Positions 53,102-62,694 are shown, counted from the first letter of the stretch. The stretch: DNA of 64,000 nt from Paenibacillus tepidiphilus (GCF_008635795.1 NZ_VWRQ01000012.1:124001-188000); one strand, 5' to 3'. The notes: generated by a model from the sequence alone, not told the origin. Numbers and translations: made by a program.

Positions 53102-55126
53102 TTACAGATCAATTGTTACCGGACTGTTGTGAAATATTTCAAATGGTCCTGGTGTTACATTTCTTTCCGGGCGCAGCTTATGAAAGAAGTCGTGGTCGAA
53201 ACGGTACGAAGATCCATCCGGTTCCTCATAGCACATTTCGGCGTGATGGCTTCTGCCAAGAAGAGCAGTTGTGACTACCGCAGGAGCTGCAGCACGCATG
53301 ATTCCAGGATTATGAATATGCACTTGAACCCTGCAAGTATCCGGATCAATTTCGATTTCGATCCCGTTGCTGTCATAAACCTTTGCATTTGACTCATGAA
53401 CACTGGGCACCGCGTCTTTCAAATACAGATTGCCTTGTATCGTAACGGGGAGGGCCATTCTTTCAGGCTGAAACGGCTTTCCGGATTCCTTATAAGCCGC
53501 AATTTCTTCCCTGGAATATTCCCACCACCGTTTGTGATGATTACTCGGGTAATCGTTGTAGCCGCCCAATCCGGCAGGATGAAGATAACAGCGGGAGTTA
53601 TCGGGTACCCCGTCCATCACAGCTTCACCGCCGTAATCCATATCCTCCCTTGGTGGGAGCGGAAGATGCTCGAAAAAGGTCATAGGTAACGCCTCTTTGG
53701 TAGGATCGCCATCACCTATAAAGATATTATTGTAATATCTGTCGTCGCCGCCCGTAATGTTGCTGTAACCGGCAACTGCTGTCTCATGTGGCATATGGTA
53801 GGGTGTATAGCGGGTAAGCTCGGGCCGCACTACAAATCTGCCGGTAAACAGATTGTGTACAAATGCCCCGCCTTGGGCCATATTGCGGAAGTTCATAGGC
53901 GATAGGAACAGGTTATGATCCACCGTATATGGACCATGGCAGACCTCCACGAAGAGATCCTCGGACAGATTGTCATAAAAGATATTCCGGCTGATGCGGG
54001 TGCCTTGCGCCTGCCAATCCAGCCAAACCGCCCGGTAAGAGCTATAGATGACATTCCCGCAAATCTGGGTATCCAGTGCGGCATGGAGCTTGATTCCCCC
54101 CACTTCTGCGCCGTGGAAGATACGCTTGTGGTGAATATTATAAATGCGGTTTTGGTAGATTCGGCTAAAGGCAGCACCTAAATGTCCAACGATCCCAGCC
54201 TGTTCACAATCATGAATGACGTTGTTGCGGACAATATGGCTTCCGATATGATCTTTATGCCAATCCTTGCCGAGTGCACGAAAAATAACCTCCTGCTCCC
54301 GTTGCGTTCCGCCTTTGCTGCGATTGTTCGAGAATTCGTTCTGCCCGGTCGTTATTTCTTTGCCCAGGCTGATACCCGTACATTTGGACTCATTGATCAG
54401 GTTATTTTCAATAATCCAGCCTTTACTCCAGTGCGGACCTATAAGCCCTTCTTGTAAGGCCGTTGGCGGGGCCCATTGGGGGGATGCCTGCCGGAGAGTA
54501 AAGCCTCTAACGGTAATATAGCTGCGGCCGGTCTGTTCAGGCCAGAAGCAGTATGGACGCACATTGATTTCCACATTCTCCTGGCGGGGGTCCTTGTCTC
54601 CAAAGTTCGCCCATATGGTGGTGGTAGTTGAGCCTGCTTCCGCGTACCATTGCAGCAAAGAATCCTCCGCATATTTGGCCTGCGGCCAAACCTGGGGATT
54701 GCGTAGTTTGTTAACGCTTTCACATTCATATAGGGATTTTCCATCCAGATATACATCGCCAAGATGCGGCTCGAACGCACCATCAAACAACCAATCTCCA
54801 TACAACCTAGTCTCATAGGGGTTGCGGATGACAAACAGACTGTTCGGCACCTCCGTCCTCCAGACACCGTCCCCTTCGTCTTTCCAGTCAGCCACAGGTT
54901 CTGCACCTGTGATAACCACTTCCCCATCTCCGGCAGACTGGTATACAATTCTCTGTTCCTTTGTCCCTCCATTGGCCGGATTGACCCATTCCCTGTAAAC
55001 ACCGGCATGCACGGTTATGATATCTCCCGGCTCCGCTATAGCCGCAGCGCGGGAAATCGTGCGGAACGGTTGTGTCTCCGTACCTGGCGATTGATCGCTT
55101 CCTTGAATTGCAACATGATAGTCCAC
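53102..55126 (-). CDS. Right-handed parallel beta-helix protein
   Basis: 674 residues from GTG 55126, with GGAAGGGTGG upstream; the 29 codons before it have no site and read poorly. The N-terminus has the typical GTETQPFRTISRAAAIAEPGDIITVHAGVYREWV of DUF1565/pectate-lyase-like beta-helices. Asn/Ser-rich coils follow (NNRSKGGTQ, SHIVRNNVIHDCEQAGIVGH, NRIYNIHHKRIFHGAEVGGIKLHAALDTQICGNVIY), characteristic of polysaccharide-active folds. No signal peptide is seen, so it may act in the cytosol on imported sugars. Catalytic type not assigned. Confidence 0.82.
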   Translation of the reverse strand: MDYHVAIQGSDQSPGTETQPFRTISRAAAIAEPGDIITVHAGVYREWVNPANGGTKEQRIVYQSAGDGEVVITGAEPVADWKDEGDGVWRTEVPNSLFVIRNPYETRLYGDWLFDGAFEPHLGDVYLDGKSLYECESVNKLRNPQVWPQAKYAEDSLLQWYAEAGSTTTTIWANFGDKDPRQENVEINVRPYCFWPEQTGRSYITVRGFTLRQASPQWAPPTALQEGLIGPHWSKGWIIENNLINESKCTGISLGKEITTGQNEFSNNRSKGGTQREQEVIFRALGKDWHKDHIGSHIVRNNVIHDCEQAGIVGHLGAAFSRIYQNRIYNIHHKRIFHGAEVGGIKLHAALDTQICGNVIYSSYRAVWLDWQAQGTRISRNIFYDNLSEDLFVEVCHGPYTVDHNLFLSPMNFRNMAQGGAFVHNLFTGRFVVRPELTRYTPYHMPHETAVAGYSNITGGDDRYYNNIFIGDGDPTKEALPMTFFEHLPLPPREDMDYGGEAVMDGVPDNSRCYLHPAGLGGYNDYPSNHHKRWWEYSREEIAAYKESGKPFQPERMALPVTIQGNLYLKDAVPSVHESNAKVYDSNGIEIEIDPDTCRVQVHIHNPGIMRAAAPAVVTTALLGRSHHAEMCYEEPDGSSYRFDHDFFHKLRPERNVTPGPFEIFHNSPVTIDL

Positions 55127-55414
55127 TAGATAACCACCCTTCCCTTTGTGCCCTAAATAATCACTATCAAATACACACCTATAGATTATAATGCAACACT
55201 GAAGCAAGGCCATTGATGTTTAAAGAACATTTGTTGATATATCCTAAGAATAAGGAAACTAACCTCAGATACACTATGTTGGTCGTGCTGTAAAAAACGT
55301 CTGCGAGATCAGCACCTGCTCACAGATGAGATGCAGACAGAGATCCGCGCCGACTCTGGCTTCAAGTCGGACACAGATGTCTCACCCTATCAAGACCGGT
55401 TAGGTTATAACAGT
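55127..55414. other. Intergenic, no gene seen
   Basis: About 290 bp without an open frame of note. The middle (55290-55390) is richer in GC than its flanks and could be old coding debris. Confidence 0.3.
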
Positions 55415-55723
55415 CTACCCTTCAACGATATCTGCCTGCAGATCGGTCGCAACTTCAACCATTTTGGGAACAACGGCTTCATGGGCCACGGCTACATATA
55501 GATCTCCCGAGTACAGCCGGAATGGGATTTGTGCATCCCCAAGCTGCCACATGAAAAAATCCCCATTAATCGTCATCATGCTTTCCGGCCCTTTAACGGT
55601 AAAGGTATCTGAATACGAAAAGTCGGCTTTCGCTGCAAAGTACTCTTTACACTCCTCCAATGAAATGTATGGCTCTGTATTGTTTTCCTGCATGGAACGG
55701 GTGATACGAAAACGCTGATTCAT
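55415..55723 (-). CDS. Small hypothetical protein
   Basis: 102 residues, with GGAGG ten bases before ATG 55723. A central segment FTVKGPESMMTINGDFFMWQLGDAQIPFRLYSGDLYVAVAHEAVVPKMVEVATDLQADIVEG suggests a compact beta-sandwich or DUF of about 70 residues. No membrane helix or signal peptide. Unrecognised family; the good ribosome site supports it. Confidence 0.6.
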   Translation of the reverse strand: MNQRFRITRSMQENNTEPYISLEECKEYFAAKADFSYSDTFTVKGPESMMTINGDFFMWQLGDAQIPFRLYSGDLYVAVAHEAVVPKMVEVATDLQADIVEG

Positions 55724-55814
55724 GGTTGTTATGCCTCCAGGATATATTTATTTCCACTCGAAATGATGAACATTTTCAAATCATACCTTACCTTGATCAA
55801 CAGCACAACACCGC

Positions 55815-55846
55815 ACAAATAACCCCCTGCCATTTTGGCAGGGGGT
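55815..55846 (-). terminator. Terminator after the amylase gene
   Basis: ACCCCCTGCC/GGCAGGGGGT perfect stem with a short loop, followed by TTATTTGTG. Confidence 0.7.
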
Positions 55847-55876
55847 GCAATAGCTTTTTAATGGAGCATTCTTTCC

Positions 55877-58800
55877 CTACTTTAAATAAGTCCCGCTCTC
55901 GCCGATCCCGCCGCTGCCGTTCAGCACGTAGACTCTGGCGTTGCCTTTGCCGGAGCAGTTCAGCGTAATGCTGCCGCCTGTTACCGTCTTGGTATCTCCC
56001 GTCACCGCATCCACATAGGTTCCGTTCGGGATGCCCGTGAAGGTGGCGTTGCCGGAGATGGTGACCAGCGCAAAGCTGTCGATGCCCTTGGAGGCATCGG
56101 TATAGCGTCTCTTGAAGGCCAGATTTCCGCTGACATTCTCTGTGGAATACTGTCCCTTTTGCAGGGCAGGTACGGCTCTCCGGATCAGATTGAGCTGACG
56201 GATGTGTTTGGCCAGCGGATGATTCAGGGATTCAGCGAGTGTGCCCGTGGCGTTCGTATATCTGCCGAAATCCTGCACGGTGACGCTGCCTTCAATATGA
56301 TCGCCGAAATATGCACGTCCTGTGGTACTGAGCGGCGCATTCGGGCCGACGTCAATCGCCTTCCCCTTCTGGAACTCGATCTCCGAGCCGTAGTAGATGG
56401 CCGGGATGCCGCGGAAGGTGAACATCAGCGCCAGGTTCTCGGCCCAGGTGTCCTGTGTTCCGGCAAAACGCTGGTTCTCCGGCGCCTGGTCAGGGGCATA
56501 GTCGTGGGAATCGACATAAGTCACGTTCCAGGTCGCATCATTATAGAACTGGTCTCCGCTGCGCATGCTGAACGCTTCCTGCGCGGTCTTGAATGCCCAG
56601 TGCATCGGGAAGTCGATCACATCCATGCCGGATTTCATCGAGTAGTCCGGAGTATGATAATTATTGCCGATCAGAAAAGCATTGTTCGACGTCGGCTGGC
56701 CCGCCGTTGTGGAATTGTCTGCCCATTCCTGTTCGACGGACAGCTTGTTGGTAGCGTAGTCATTTTTGCCGTCGCCAGGGTAGGCCTTTGCCGATTTCCA
56801 GGTATAGAACGGCGTCGAAATCGCCGGGATGCCGCTGTTCCAGACATCTCTGTACCGGGTCGCCACCTCGCCGAAGATGAAGAAGTTGGAGCCGCCTCTC
56901 TCCTTCCACGCCGGAACGAAGTATTTGTTGAAGATATACCGGCTAACATGCTTCACCGTATCCACCCGGAAAGCATCCACGCCCATATCAATGTACTGGT
57001 TGTAGCTGTCGATCAGATACTGATTAACAACGGGATTCTCCGTGTTGAGGTCCACGCAATCCCCGGCGATCTGTCCGGTCTGGACGGTGTAGGACTCCCA
57101 GGAGAGGCTTTTTTCCGTGTGATAAATATTGTTGTTGGTCTCCGCCGTCTTCATCAGGGCCAGTCTGGCCTGATACTGCTGATCCGGTGTCATGGTATCG
57201 TAATTGGCCGGCAGCTTGTTGGTGATTTTGAGCATATTCGCAATCGTATCCGGCTTCGTAGGGTCCTTCTTGAACATCGGGAACAGGTTCTCCTCCCCGA
57301 AGTTGCCGGTATGATTGACGACGATATCCTGAATGATCTTGATGCCTTTGGCATGAGCTGCCGTGATCAGCTCCTGATAGGAGGCGCCTGCGGATTCGTA
57401 CCTTGGATCGACTTTGGCAAAATTAATCGCGTGATAGCCGTGATAATCATAACCGCTGGCATTCTGCACGACAGGTGTAATCCAGATGGCACTGAAGCCA
57501 AGCGCCTTGATGTAATCAAGCTTTTGGATCAGTCCCTTGAAATCCCCTCTCCAGGCGGGATCGGCATCCGGATTGCCGGCTTTGGCATCATCCCAGGAAT
57601 GAACGTTGTTGCTGGTATCGCCGTCGTAGAAGCGGGAGGTCATCACGAAGTAGATCGTATCCTCGCGGAAATCCCCTTTGCTGCCGATGCTGTAGACGAA
57701 GCTTTGGGTCGTACGGTTGCCGGCGGCGTCAATCACCAGGAACTTCAGGGTGGTTGTTTTGGCGATCAGAATCTGCGGTCCGGTCACTCCGGCAAGTACA
57801 TTCCCCGTAAGGTATACTTTGGAGCTGGTTGTAGGCTCTGAGCCATTATCCGTATAGTAGGCGGTTACGGCTGCGGTTTTGTTGTCTTTGATGTTAAAAG
57901 AGACATTGACCGCTGTAGCGGACTGGCCTACAGGCAGATTTGGCGTAATGACCGGCGGCTGCAGATCGGCGTTCAGGTCAATCACATAGGCAAAAGAGGC
58001 TACACTGCCTGCCACGCCGTCCGCGTTAACGCCAAACGCTTTGATCGTCATGGATGACGATACCTGAATAGGAGCAGTATATAAGGCCGAGGCTGTCGTC
58101 GGTGTCGAGCCGTTGGTTGTATAGTAAATTTTGTCCCCGGTGTTGCTGCCGGTTAATGCAACCGTTTGTGCAACATCGTATGTTTTGGGAGCTGGTGAGA
58201 CGGTGATGACCGGTGTCTTCAGCGCTTCCGGATTGGCGGTATACCAGACATTGTCTGTATAGTACCAGCTTTCTTTGACATTGCGGGTTAAATCGCCTGT
58301 CTGTTTGCCGTTGCTGTCATTGAAGATCAGGCTGGTGCTTGCCGCACCAGGAATAGTGTAGCTATACCAGTCGTTCCCGTCTGCCTGCATGAGAATACCG
58401 GGCCACGCTCCGCTGATCGGTACCGATGACGGACTCAAGTTCCAGTAATGGATGCGCATGGCGGAGTTCCAGCCGGACGGTTTCTTCACATGGACCGTAA
58501 TGCCGGCTGCCGTTGCTGTAGGTGACGGTGTTACGGTGGCTGTAGGCGTTGCTGTAGGTGTCGCTGTTGGTGTTGGAGTTGCCGTTGGAGTTGGTGTATT
58601 CGTAGGTGTAGGAGTTGCTGTTGGAGTATTCGTAGGAGTTGCCGTAGGCTGAACCGTTGCTGTCGGGGTTGCCGTTGGAGTTGTTCCGGCCTGGATCGTT
58701 ACATAATCAATATTAATATTTCCGCTGTCGGTTGAGTCGTATTTGTAGGTGATGGTATTGCTGCCGGCCTGCAGGCTGAGCGATTCGCTCTGTTCGCCCC

Positions 58801-59404
58801 AGGTGTCCCAGCTGCTTAGATTGGCTAATGCGGTTTGCTTGATCTTGGTCCCGTTCACATAGACAGATACCGTCTTGGCGCTGCCGGTGGCGTTCGCATA
58901 ACGCAGGATTGCGTTATAGGTGCCGGCAGCTGTAGCCTGCACGGTAAAGGCAGTGGAAGCACCGCTGGCCGTATATCCTTCGACGAAGCCAGCCCCCGAG
59001 TAACCGGTATGGTTGGTGTTTACCTTGGCACCGCCGGAAAGGGCCGCATTCTCTGCTTCGTATCTGCCGGGGGCGGGAACGGTTACGGTCCAGTTCTTAC
59101 CGCCGTTATTGTCCCAACTGTCAGTCGGAGCGGTAATGTGATAACAGTACGTTAAGGTAGCACCTTCAGCGACAGATAAATTGGCTGTAAAGGTCGTTCC
59201 GTTTCTTGTCATTGCGGTGTCTGTAGAGCTCGACCAGTTGTTGGCCGTCCAGTGCAGGGTTACCGCCGTAGCCGTACTGTTGGTGTAAGTAACCGTATAG
59301 TTGGTATTGCTGGCAGTTGCACTGCCTGATGGACCGAACAAGCTGAAGCAGAGCGCAACAATGACCAGCCAGGAAAGGAAACGCCTCGTTTGATTTCTTA
59401 CCAA
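55877..59404 (-). CDS. Secreted multi-domain alpha-amylase (GH13) with starch-binding modules
   Basis: 1175 residues. The start is TTG 59404 with GGAGGT seven bases upstream, giving signal peptide RFLSWLVIVALCFSLFGPSG. Domains in order: CBM25/26-like (about 30-110), CBM6/35-like (RYEAENAALSGG, 112-240), a Thr-Pro linker (240-300), CBM26-like (VHVKKPSGWNSAMRIHYWN, 300-390), two chitobiase-like/FN3-like Ig domains (390-580), then GH13 with nucleophile Asp in DAFRVDTVKHV, acid Glu in FIFGEVATR, third Asp in YVDSHDYAPD and VVNHTG region I. It hydrolyses alpha-1,4-glucans outside the cell. A cre site upstream implies CcpA catabolite repression. Confidence 0.93.
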   Translation of the reverse strand: MVRNQTRRFLSWLVIVALCFSLFGPSGSATASNTNYTVTYTNSTATAVTLHWTANNWSSSTDTAMTRNGTTFTANLSVAEGATLTYCYHITAPTDSWDNNGGKNWTVTVPAPGRYEAENAALSGGAKVNTNHTGYSGAGFVEGYTASGASTAFTVQATAAGTYNAILRYANATGSAKTVSVYVNGTKIKQTALANLSSWDTWGEQSESLSLQAGSNTITYKYDSTDSGNINIDYVTIQAGTTPTATPTATVQPTATPTNTPTATPTPTNTPTPTATPTPTATPTATPTATVTPSPTATAAGITVHVKKPSGWNSAMRIHYWNLSPSSVPISGAWPGILMQADGNDWYSYTIPGAASTSLIFNDSNGKQTGDLTRNVKESWYYTDNVWYTANPEALKTPVITVSPAPKTYDVAQTVALTGSNTGDKIYYTTNGSTPTTASALYTAPIQVSSSMTIKAFGVNADGVAGSVASFAYVIDLNADLQPPVITPNLPVGQSATAVNVSFNIKDNKTAAVTAYYTDNGSEPTTSSKVYLTGNVLAGVTGPQILIAKTTTLKFLVIDAAGNRTTQSFVYSIGSKGDFREDTIYFVMTSRFYDGDTSNNVHSWDDAKAGNPDADPAWRGDFKGLIQKLDYIKALGFSAIWITPVVQNASGYDYHGYHAINFAKVDPRYESAGASYQELITAAHAKGIKIIQDIVVNHTGNFGEENLFPMFKKDPTKPDTIANMLKITNKLPANYDTMTPDQQYQARLALMKTAETNNNIYHTEKSLSWESYTVQTGQIAGDCVDLNTENPVVNQYLIDSYNQYIDMGVDAFRVDTVKHVSRYIFNKYFVPAWKERGGSNFFIFGEVATRYRDVWNSGIPAISTPFYTWKSAKAYPGDGKNDYATNKLSVEQEWADNSTTAGQPTSNNAFLIGNNYHTPDYSMKSGMDVIDFPMHWAFKTAQEAFSMRSGDQFYNDATWNVTYVDSHDYAPDQAPENQRFAGTQDTWAENLALMFTFRGIPAIYYGSEIEFQKGKAIDVGPNAPLSTTGRAYFGDHIEGSVTVQDFGRYTNATGTLAESLNHPLAKHIRQLNLIRRAVPALQKGQYSTENVSGNLAFKRRYTDASKGIDSFALVTISGNATFTGIPNGTYVDAVTGDTKTVTGGSITLNCSGKGNARVYVLNGSGGIGESGTYLK

Positions 59405-59453
59405 ATAAACTACCTCCTGAGGAATGATTGAGTGTAAAGCCACCATCGTTTAC

Positions 59454-59469
59454 TGCGCAAACGTTTGCA
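59454..59469. promoter_or_regulatory. CcpA cre-type site upstream of the amylase
   Basis: TGCGCAAACGTTTGCA contains the 12-bp palindrome GCAAACGTTTGC and fits the cre consensus WTGNAANCGNWNNCW. It lies about 50 bp upstream of the amylase TTG start, where CcpA would block transcription in the presence of good sugars. Confidence 0.75.
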
Positions 59470-59760
59470 AAAAAGCGAATAAAAGAACCTCCTGCTATTC
59501 CATCATTACCTGCACCAAACCATCCATCACCCCCATGGATTGACGGAAAAGCTCCATTGTATGCGCTTGCACGAATAAGGCGAAATAAAGCGGCGATTGC
59601 TGCTTCTGCTCCAATGAATTTTCCTGATTCTGATTATAGTGTCCGGACCTGAGCGCGGTCAAATGAGCTTTTGAGCTATAAAATGGAGGTTTATCTGGGA
59701 AATGCTCCCTATTACTGCGTATTAAGCGTGCGGAAACCGGTTTCCTGTTTTTTGTGTCAA
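59470..59760. other. Upstream region of the amylase gene
   Basis: About 290 bp with no supported gene. A minus-strand frame of 99 codons here begins inside the aldo/keto reductase terminator and lacks a ribosome site, so I do not call it. Confidence 0.4.
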
Positions 59761-59790
59761 AATATAAAAAGCCGCTAATTTGGCGGCTTT
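59761..59790 (-). terminator. Terminator after the aldo/keto reductase gene
   Basis: AAAGCCGC/GCGGCTTT stem with a seven-base loop, followed by TTATATT on the minus strand. Confidence 0.75.
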
Positions 59791-59818
59791 CCATTTAGCT
59801 TATGTCTATTCAGTCCGC

Positions 59819-60706
59819 TTACAGCTCCAGATCTGCAGCCCTGGCGTTTGCTTCCACCTGCTCCGGACTCTTACATCCGGGAATTACGCAGCTAACGGCC
59901 GGATGCTTCAGACACCAGGCAAGGGCCCACGAGGCCATGTCGACACCTTCCGGTACTTCGTTCTGCTGGATTTCACTCACCAGCCTCAGCTTCTCATCGA
60001 TCTCTTCGCGCTCGCGTCCCTTTCTGACATTGTCACTGAACACGGTGCCCGGCTTGTATTTGCCGCTCAGATAGCCGCTGGCCAGCGGGACTCTTGCCAA
60101 TACCCCAAGATCCTGCTCCTGGCAGGAAGGGAATACCCTTTCTTCCGGCTTCTGGTCCAGACGGTTATACACCACTTGAATAGCCTTCGCGTTAAACTCG
60201 GTAGCCCTGCTCGTCTGATGCAGATTATCGTTGCTGCCGATGGAGATCCCGAGATTGCGGATGTTGCCGGCCTGCACCTGCTTGTCCAGCATGGTCCACA
60301 AATCGTCGTTATTGAACGCCTCATCCGATCCGGAATGGAACTGATACAGATCGACATAATCCGTTCTGAGGGCTCTCAGGGATTCTTCCAGCTGCACGCG
60401 AATCTGATCCACGCTCCAGGCATTGGTCCAGTGATCATGCCACAGGTGGCCGAACTTGGTTGCAATCACCCAATCCTCACGCCGGTCCCGTGACATGAAA
60501 TCGCCGATAAAGCTCTCCGACATATGGTGAGGTCCGTAGCATTCGGCTGTATCAATCAAATTAATACCCAGTTCCTTGGCCCGGTAGAGAATGGCATCGA
60601 CTTCCTTCTGGGTGTAATCCTGGCCCCAGTCACCGCCAAACTGCCATGTGCCCACGCCTACGACGGATACATCCAGTTCTGTCTTACCCAATCTTCTGTA
60701 TCTCAT
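59819..60706 (-). CDS. Aldo/keto reductase
   Basis: 295 residues. The catalytic tetrad is visible: Asp in INLIDTAECYG, Tyr in the same segment, Lys in VIATKFGH and His in DLYQFHSG. The NADPH-binding end is SCVIPGCKSPEQVEANARAAD. The barrel is complete. ATG 60706 follows GAGGTGAG. It should reduce aldehydes or sugar ketones with NADPH. It stands alone with its own terminator; the neighbouring amylase makes a sugar-related role possible. Confidence 0.93.
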   Translation of the reverse strand: MRYRRLGKTELDVSVVGVGTWQFGGDWGQDYTQKEVDAILYRAKELGINLIDTAECYGPHHMSESFIGDFMSRDRREDWVIATKFGHLWHDHWTNAWSVDQIRVQLEESLRALRTDYVDLYQFHSGSDEAFNNDDLWTMLDKQVQAGNIRNLGISIGSNDNLHQTSRATEFNAKAIQVVYNRLDQKPEERVFPSCQEQDLGVLARVPLASGYLSGKYKPGTVFSDNVRKGREREEIDEKLRLVSEIQQNEVPEGVDMASWALAWCLKHPAVSCVIPGCKSPEQVEANARAADLEL

Positions 60707-61164
60707 TCTGCTCACCTCGTAATTTAATGTGCTCTTTCTATGATGGGATTGAACGCTTTCATGATAATGGATATCCGAAAATTTATCAATCTAACAAGGT
60801 AGCTCAGCTAATATCATTGCTCTCTGTCATAAGAAAATAAACTTCTATATAGATTGAACTAAAGATTTTTGTGTTGGGATTAGCCGTGACGCAAGAAAAG
60901 ATTTGGACTTCCGGTCGCTTCCCGCCCGTAGATTTCTTGATTTATACCGCTTGTTGCAGTCCCGGCCTCCGACTGATGGCTTTACGCAGTAAAAGCTGAT
61001 AGGCGAAGCACGGGCTGTCATCGTTTTAAGCTGCTGAAATGTAGATCGTGGTTATCCTCCACACTGGTCAAATCAATAAGATAGATGAGGAAGGCCAAGA
61101 GCACCCATGACTAAAGGCGACAGCAGCTATTGCTCTTAATGACCTCACTACCCGCTGCTAAGCT
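60707..61164. other. Gene-free stretch
   Basis: About 460 bp with no supported gene. GC content rises around 60900-61020, which may reflect old coding sequence; no conserved motif was recognised. Confidence 0.3.
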
Positions 61165-61353
61165 AATTGCAGTTTGTACAACTATATCCATCTAAACAGA
61201 CCGTTTCCCGGCTATAGTTGCATTCCGTACATCTATTTTCTTGCTTTAAGGCAGTTTGATCTCAATATGCTGATTTTAGTTGCACAAAATACATCTATCC
61301 TTTAAAGATGGGTGCATACCTAACAAATAGTTGTACGAAATACATTTATCCTT
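61165..61353 (+). repeat. Four degenerate copies of a 26-30 bp repeat
   Basis: Copies near 61165, 61213, 61275 and 61325 share the form AGTTGYACnnAATACATYTATCC, spaced 48-62 bp. The first is the most diverged. They occur in a region with no gene and end about 190 bp before the inverted repeats of the nucleotidyltransferase cassette. Confidence 0.55.
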
Positions 61354-61541
61354 GTTGAGTAGGGGTTGCTTTTCGTTCATCATACCTAAACAGAGCCGGA
61401 TAGAGCCTGCTGTCAGCGAATTCAACAGCACCTAGCGGTATTCATCTGGAGAACGGGAATGGGCAGCGTACGGAAGTCCATAACTTTAATTCACTTTCCG
61501 GCCTTATTCAGCCTAATCTTAGGTTCAACTTATATAGACTG

Positions 61542-62553
61542 AGAAAATAAAGTTTTAGACTGACAATGCCTCATTAAGCTAGCGGCAGGATAGTTGAATG
61601 ACTTCGCGAATAACTTAAGTCATGACGAATTTACGAAGTTCGCAAAAAGACGTTAGCCGAAAGAAGTTCTCAGTTTAGGGGGAGTCTATATGATATTAGA
61701 GAAAGTTATAAATAGAATTGTAATACAAAGTGAATATAAGGATTTAGTTGATAAGTATATTTATAATATACTTACCGAATTTAAAGGTAAGATTCATAGC
61801 ATTTATATGTGTGGCTCGATTCCAAAAGGAACTGCTAAACCTTTTAAGTCAGATGCAGACTTTACTATTGTATGTGTAAATCCCAAAGATATTGATCACG
61901 AAAGATTGTCAAATATTAAAGACAGGCTTTTGGAAGAATATCCAGTAGTAACTAAGATTGATACGATAATTTGCTCGATTGACGATGTATTAAGTAAACC
62001 AAATGAGTGGGGGTTTTGGGTAAAGATAATTTGTGTTTGTATATATGGTCATGACGTTGGTGAAAAAGTACCACCGATAATTATTTCACCAGAGTTCATT
62101 TTAGACTTAAATACAGAGACCAAGGAGGAAGTAAATCGTATACATAGTTTACTTTCAAATGCTAGTGATAACACAATGAAAACTAGATATATTAAAGGTT
62201 ACTCTAAGAGATTAATGCGTGCATTATACTCTTTGGTTTTAGAAGATACAGGTGTATGGCAAGATGACATTTTTAAGATGAAGAACGCCATAATAAACTA
62301 TTGTGAGATTGACCCCGCTTTAGTTGATTATCTGTATGCTTGTTACTTGGATAGTAATGTACTTGTTGAAGAGTTTCTGGGAATTGCAGATGAAGTATAT
62401 AGCTATTTTGAGAACGCCTTAAATGCAATAGCTGCTTCCAGAACTTCCTTCGGCTAACACCATATTGACGCTCCGGGTCACTCTGAGAAACGGGAAACGT
62501 TAGTTTAAAAACAATGGCGGCAGTCTAAACTTTATTTTTAAAGTCTTAGACTG
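61542..62553. mobile_element. Inverted-repeat-bounded cassette carrying a nucleotidyltransferase
   Basis: Outer ends: AAAATAAAGTTTTAGACTG at 61544-61562 and its complement CAGTCTAAACTTTATTTTT at 62521-62539, with one base inserted. Next to the right end is a further left-type end, AAAGTCTTAGACTG at 62540-62553, so 62517-62557 folds into a perfect 12-bp hairpin. Inner ends: GTTAGCCGAAAGAAGTTCT at 61652-61670 and AGAACTTCCTTCGGCTAAC at 62440-62458 (18 of 19). ACGTTAG occurs in direct orientation at 61650 and 62497. The outer ends match those of the element at 7282-7669. Confidence 0.65.
61690..62457 (+). CDS. Nucleotidyltransferase-fold protein
   Basis: 255 residues. The pol-beta-type signature is CGSIPKGTAKPFKSDADFTIV near residue 41, with Gly-Ser and the DxD-like acids; a later Asp in TKIDTIICS is the third metal ligand. 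The C-terminal half is helical, as in kanamycin/spectinomycin nucleotidyltransferases. GGGGGAG precedes ATG 61690. It may inactivate an aminoglycoside by adenylylation, but the substrate is not predictable. The stop codon lies within the inner inverted repeat, so the gene and its boundaries moved together. Confidence 0.75.
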   Translation: MILEKVINRIVIQSEYKDLVDKYIYNILTEFKGKIHSIYMCGSIPKGTAKPFKSDADFTIVCVNPKDIDHERLSNIKDRLLEEYPVVTKIDTIICSIDDVLSKPNEWGFWVKIICVCIYGHDVGEKVPPIIISPEFILDLNTETKEEVNRIHSLLSNASDNTMKTRYIKGYSKRLMRALYSLVLEDTGVWQDDIFKMKNAIINYCEIDPALVDYLYACYLDSNVLVEEFLGIADEVYSYFENALNAIAASRTSFG

Positions 62554-62694
62554 CCGCTCTATCCTGTTGAACCTCCTATAATCTTAAGGTCGCCTGCCAG
62601 AACGCATGAAAGTTGTCTTCCTGTATTTCTGTTCTCATTACCAAAACAAGCTCTGATTCCGGCAAATGCAGCCATGCTAATCCTCCCCGTTCAT

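Noticed and set aside
56159..57841. Long plus-strand open frame (560 codons) inside the amylase
   Set aside because: It is antisense to the GH13 catalytic domain, whose motifs are unmistakable; no ribosome site, and the length is explained by codon bias of the real gene.
58500..58690. Repetitive DNA in the amylase as a mobile repeat
   Set aside because: It encodes the Thr-Pro linker between binding modules and keeps frame.
59495..59794. Minus-strand 99-codon frame upstream of the amylase
   Set aside because: It starts inside the aldo/keto reductase terminator, has no ribosome site and crosses the probable amylase promoter region.
62440..62503. A true integron attC site
   Set aside because: The core ends ACGTTAG and CGGCTAAC do not fit the GTTRRRY/RYYYAAC consensus and no integrase is in the window; kept only as a cassette-like analogy.
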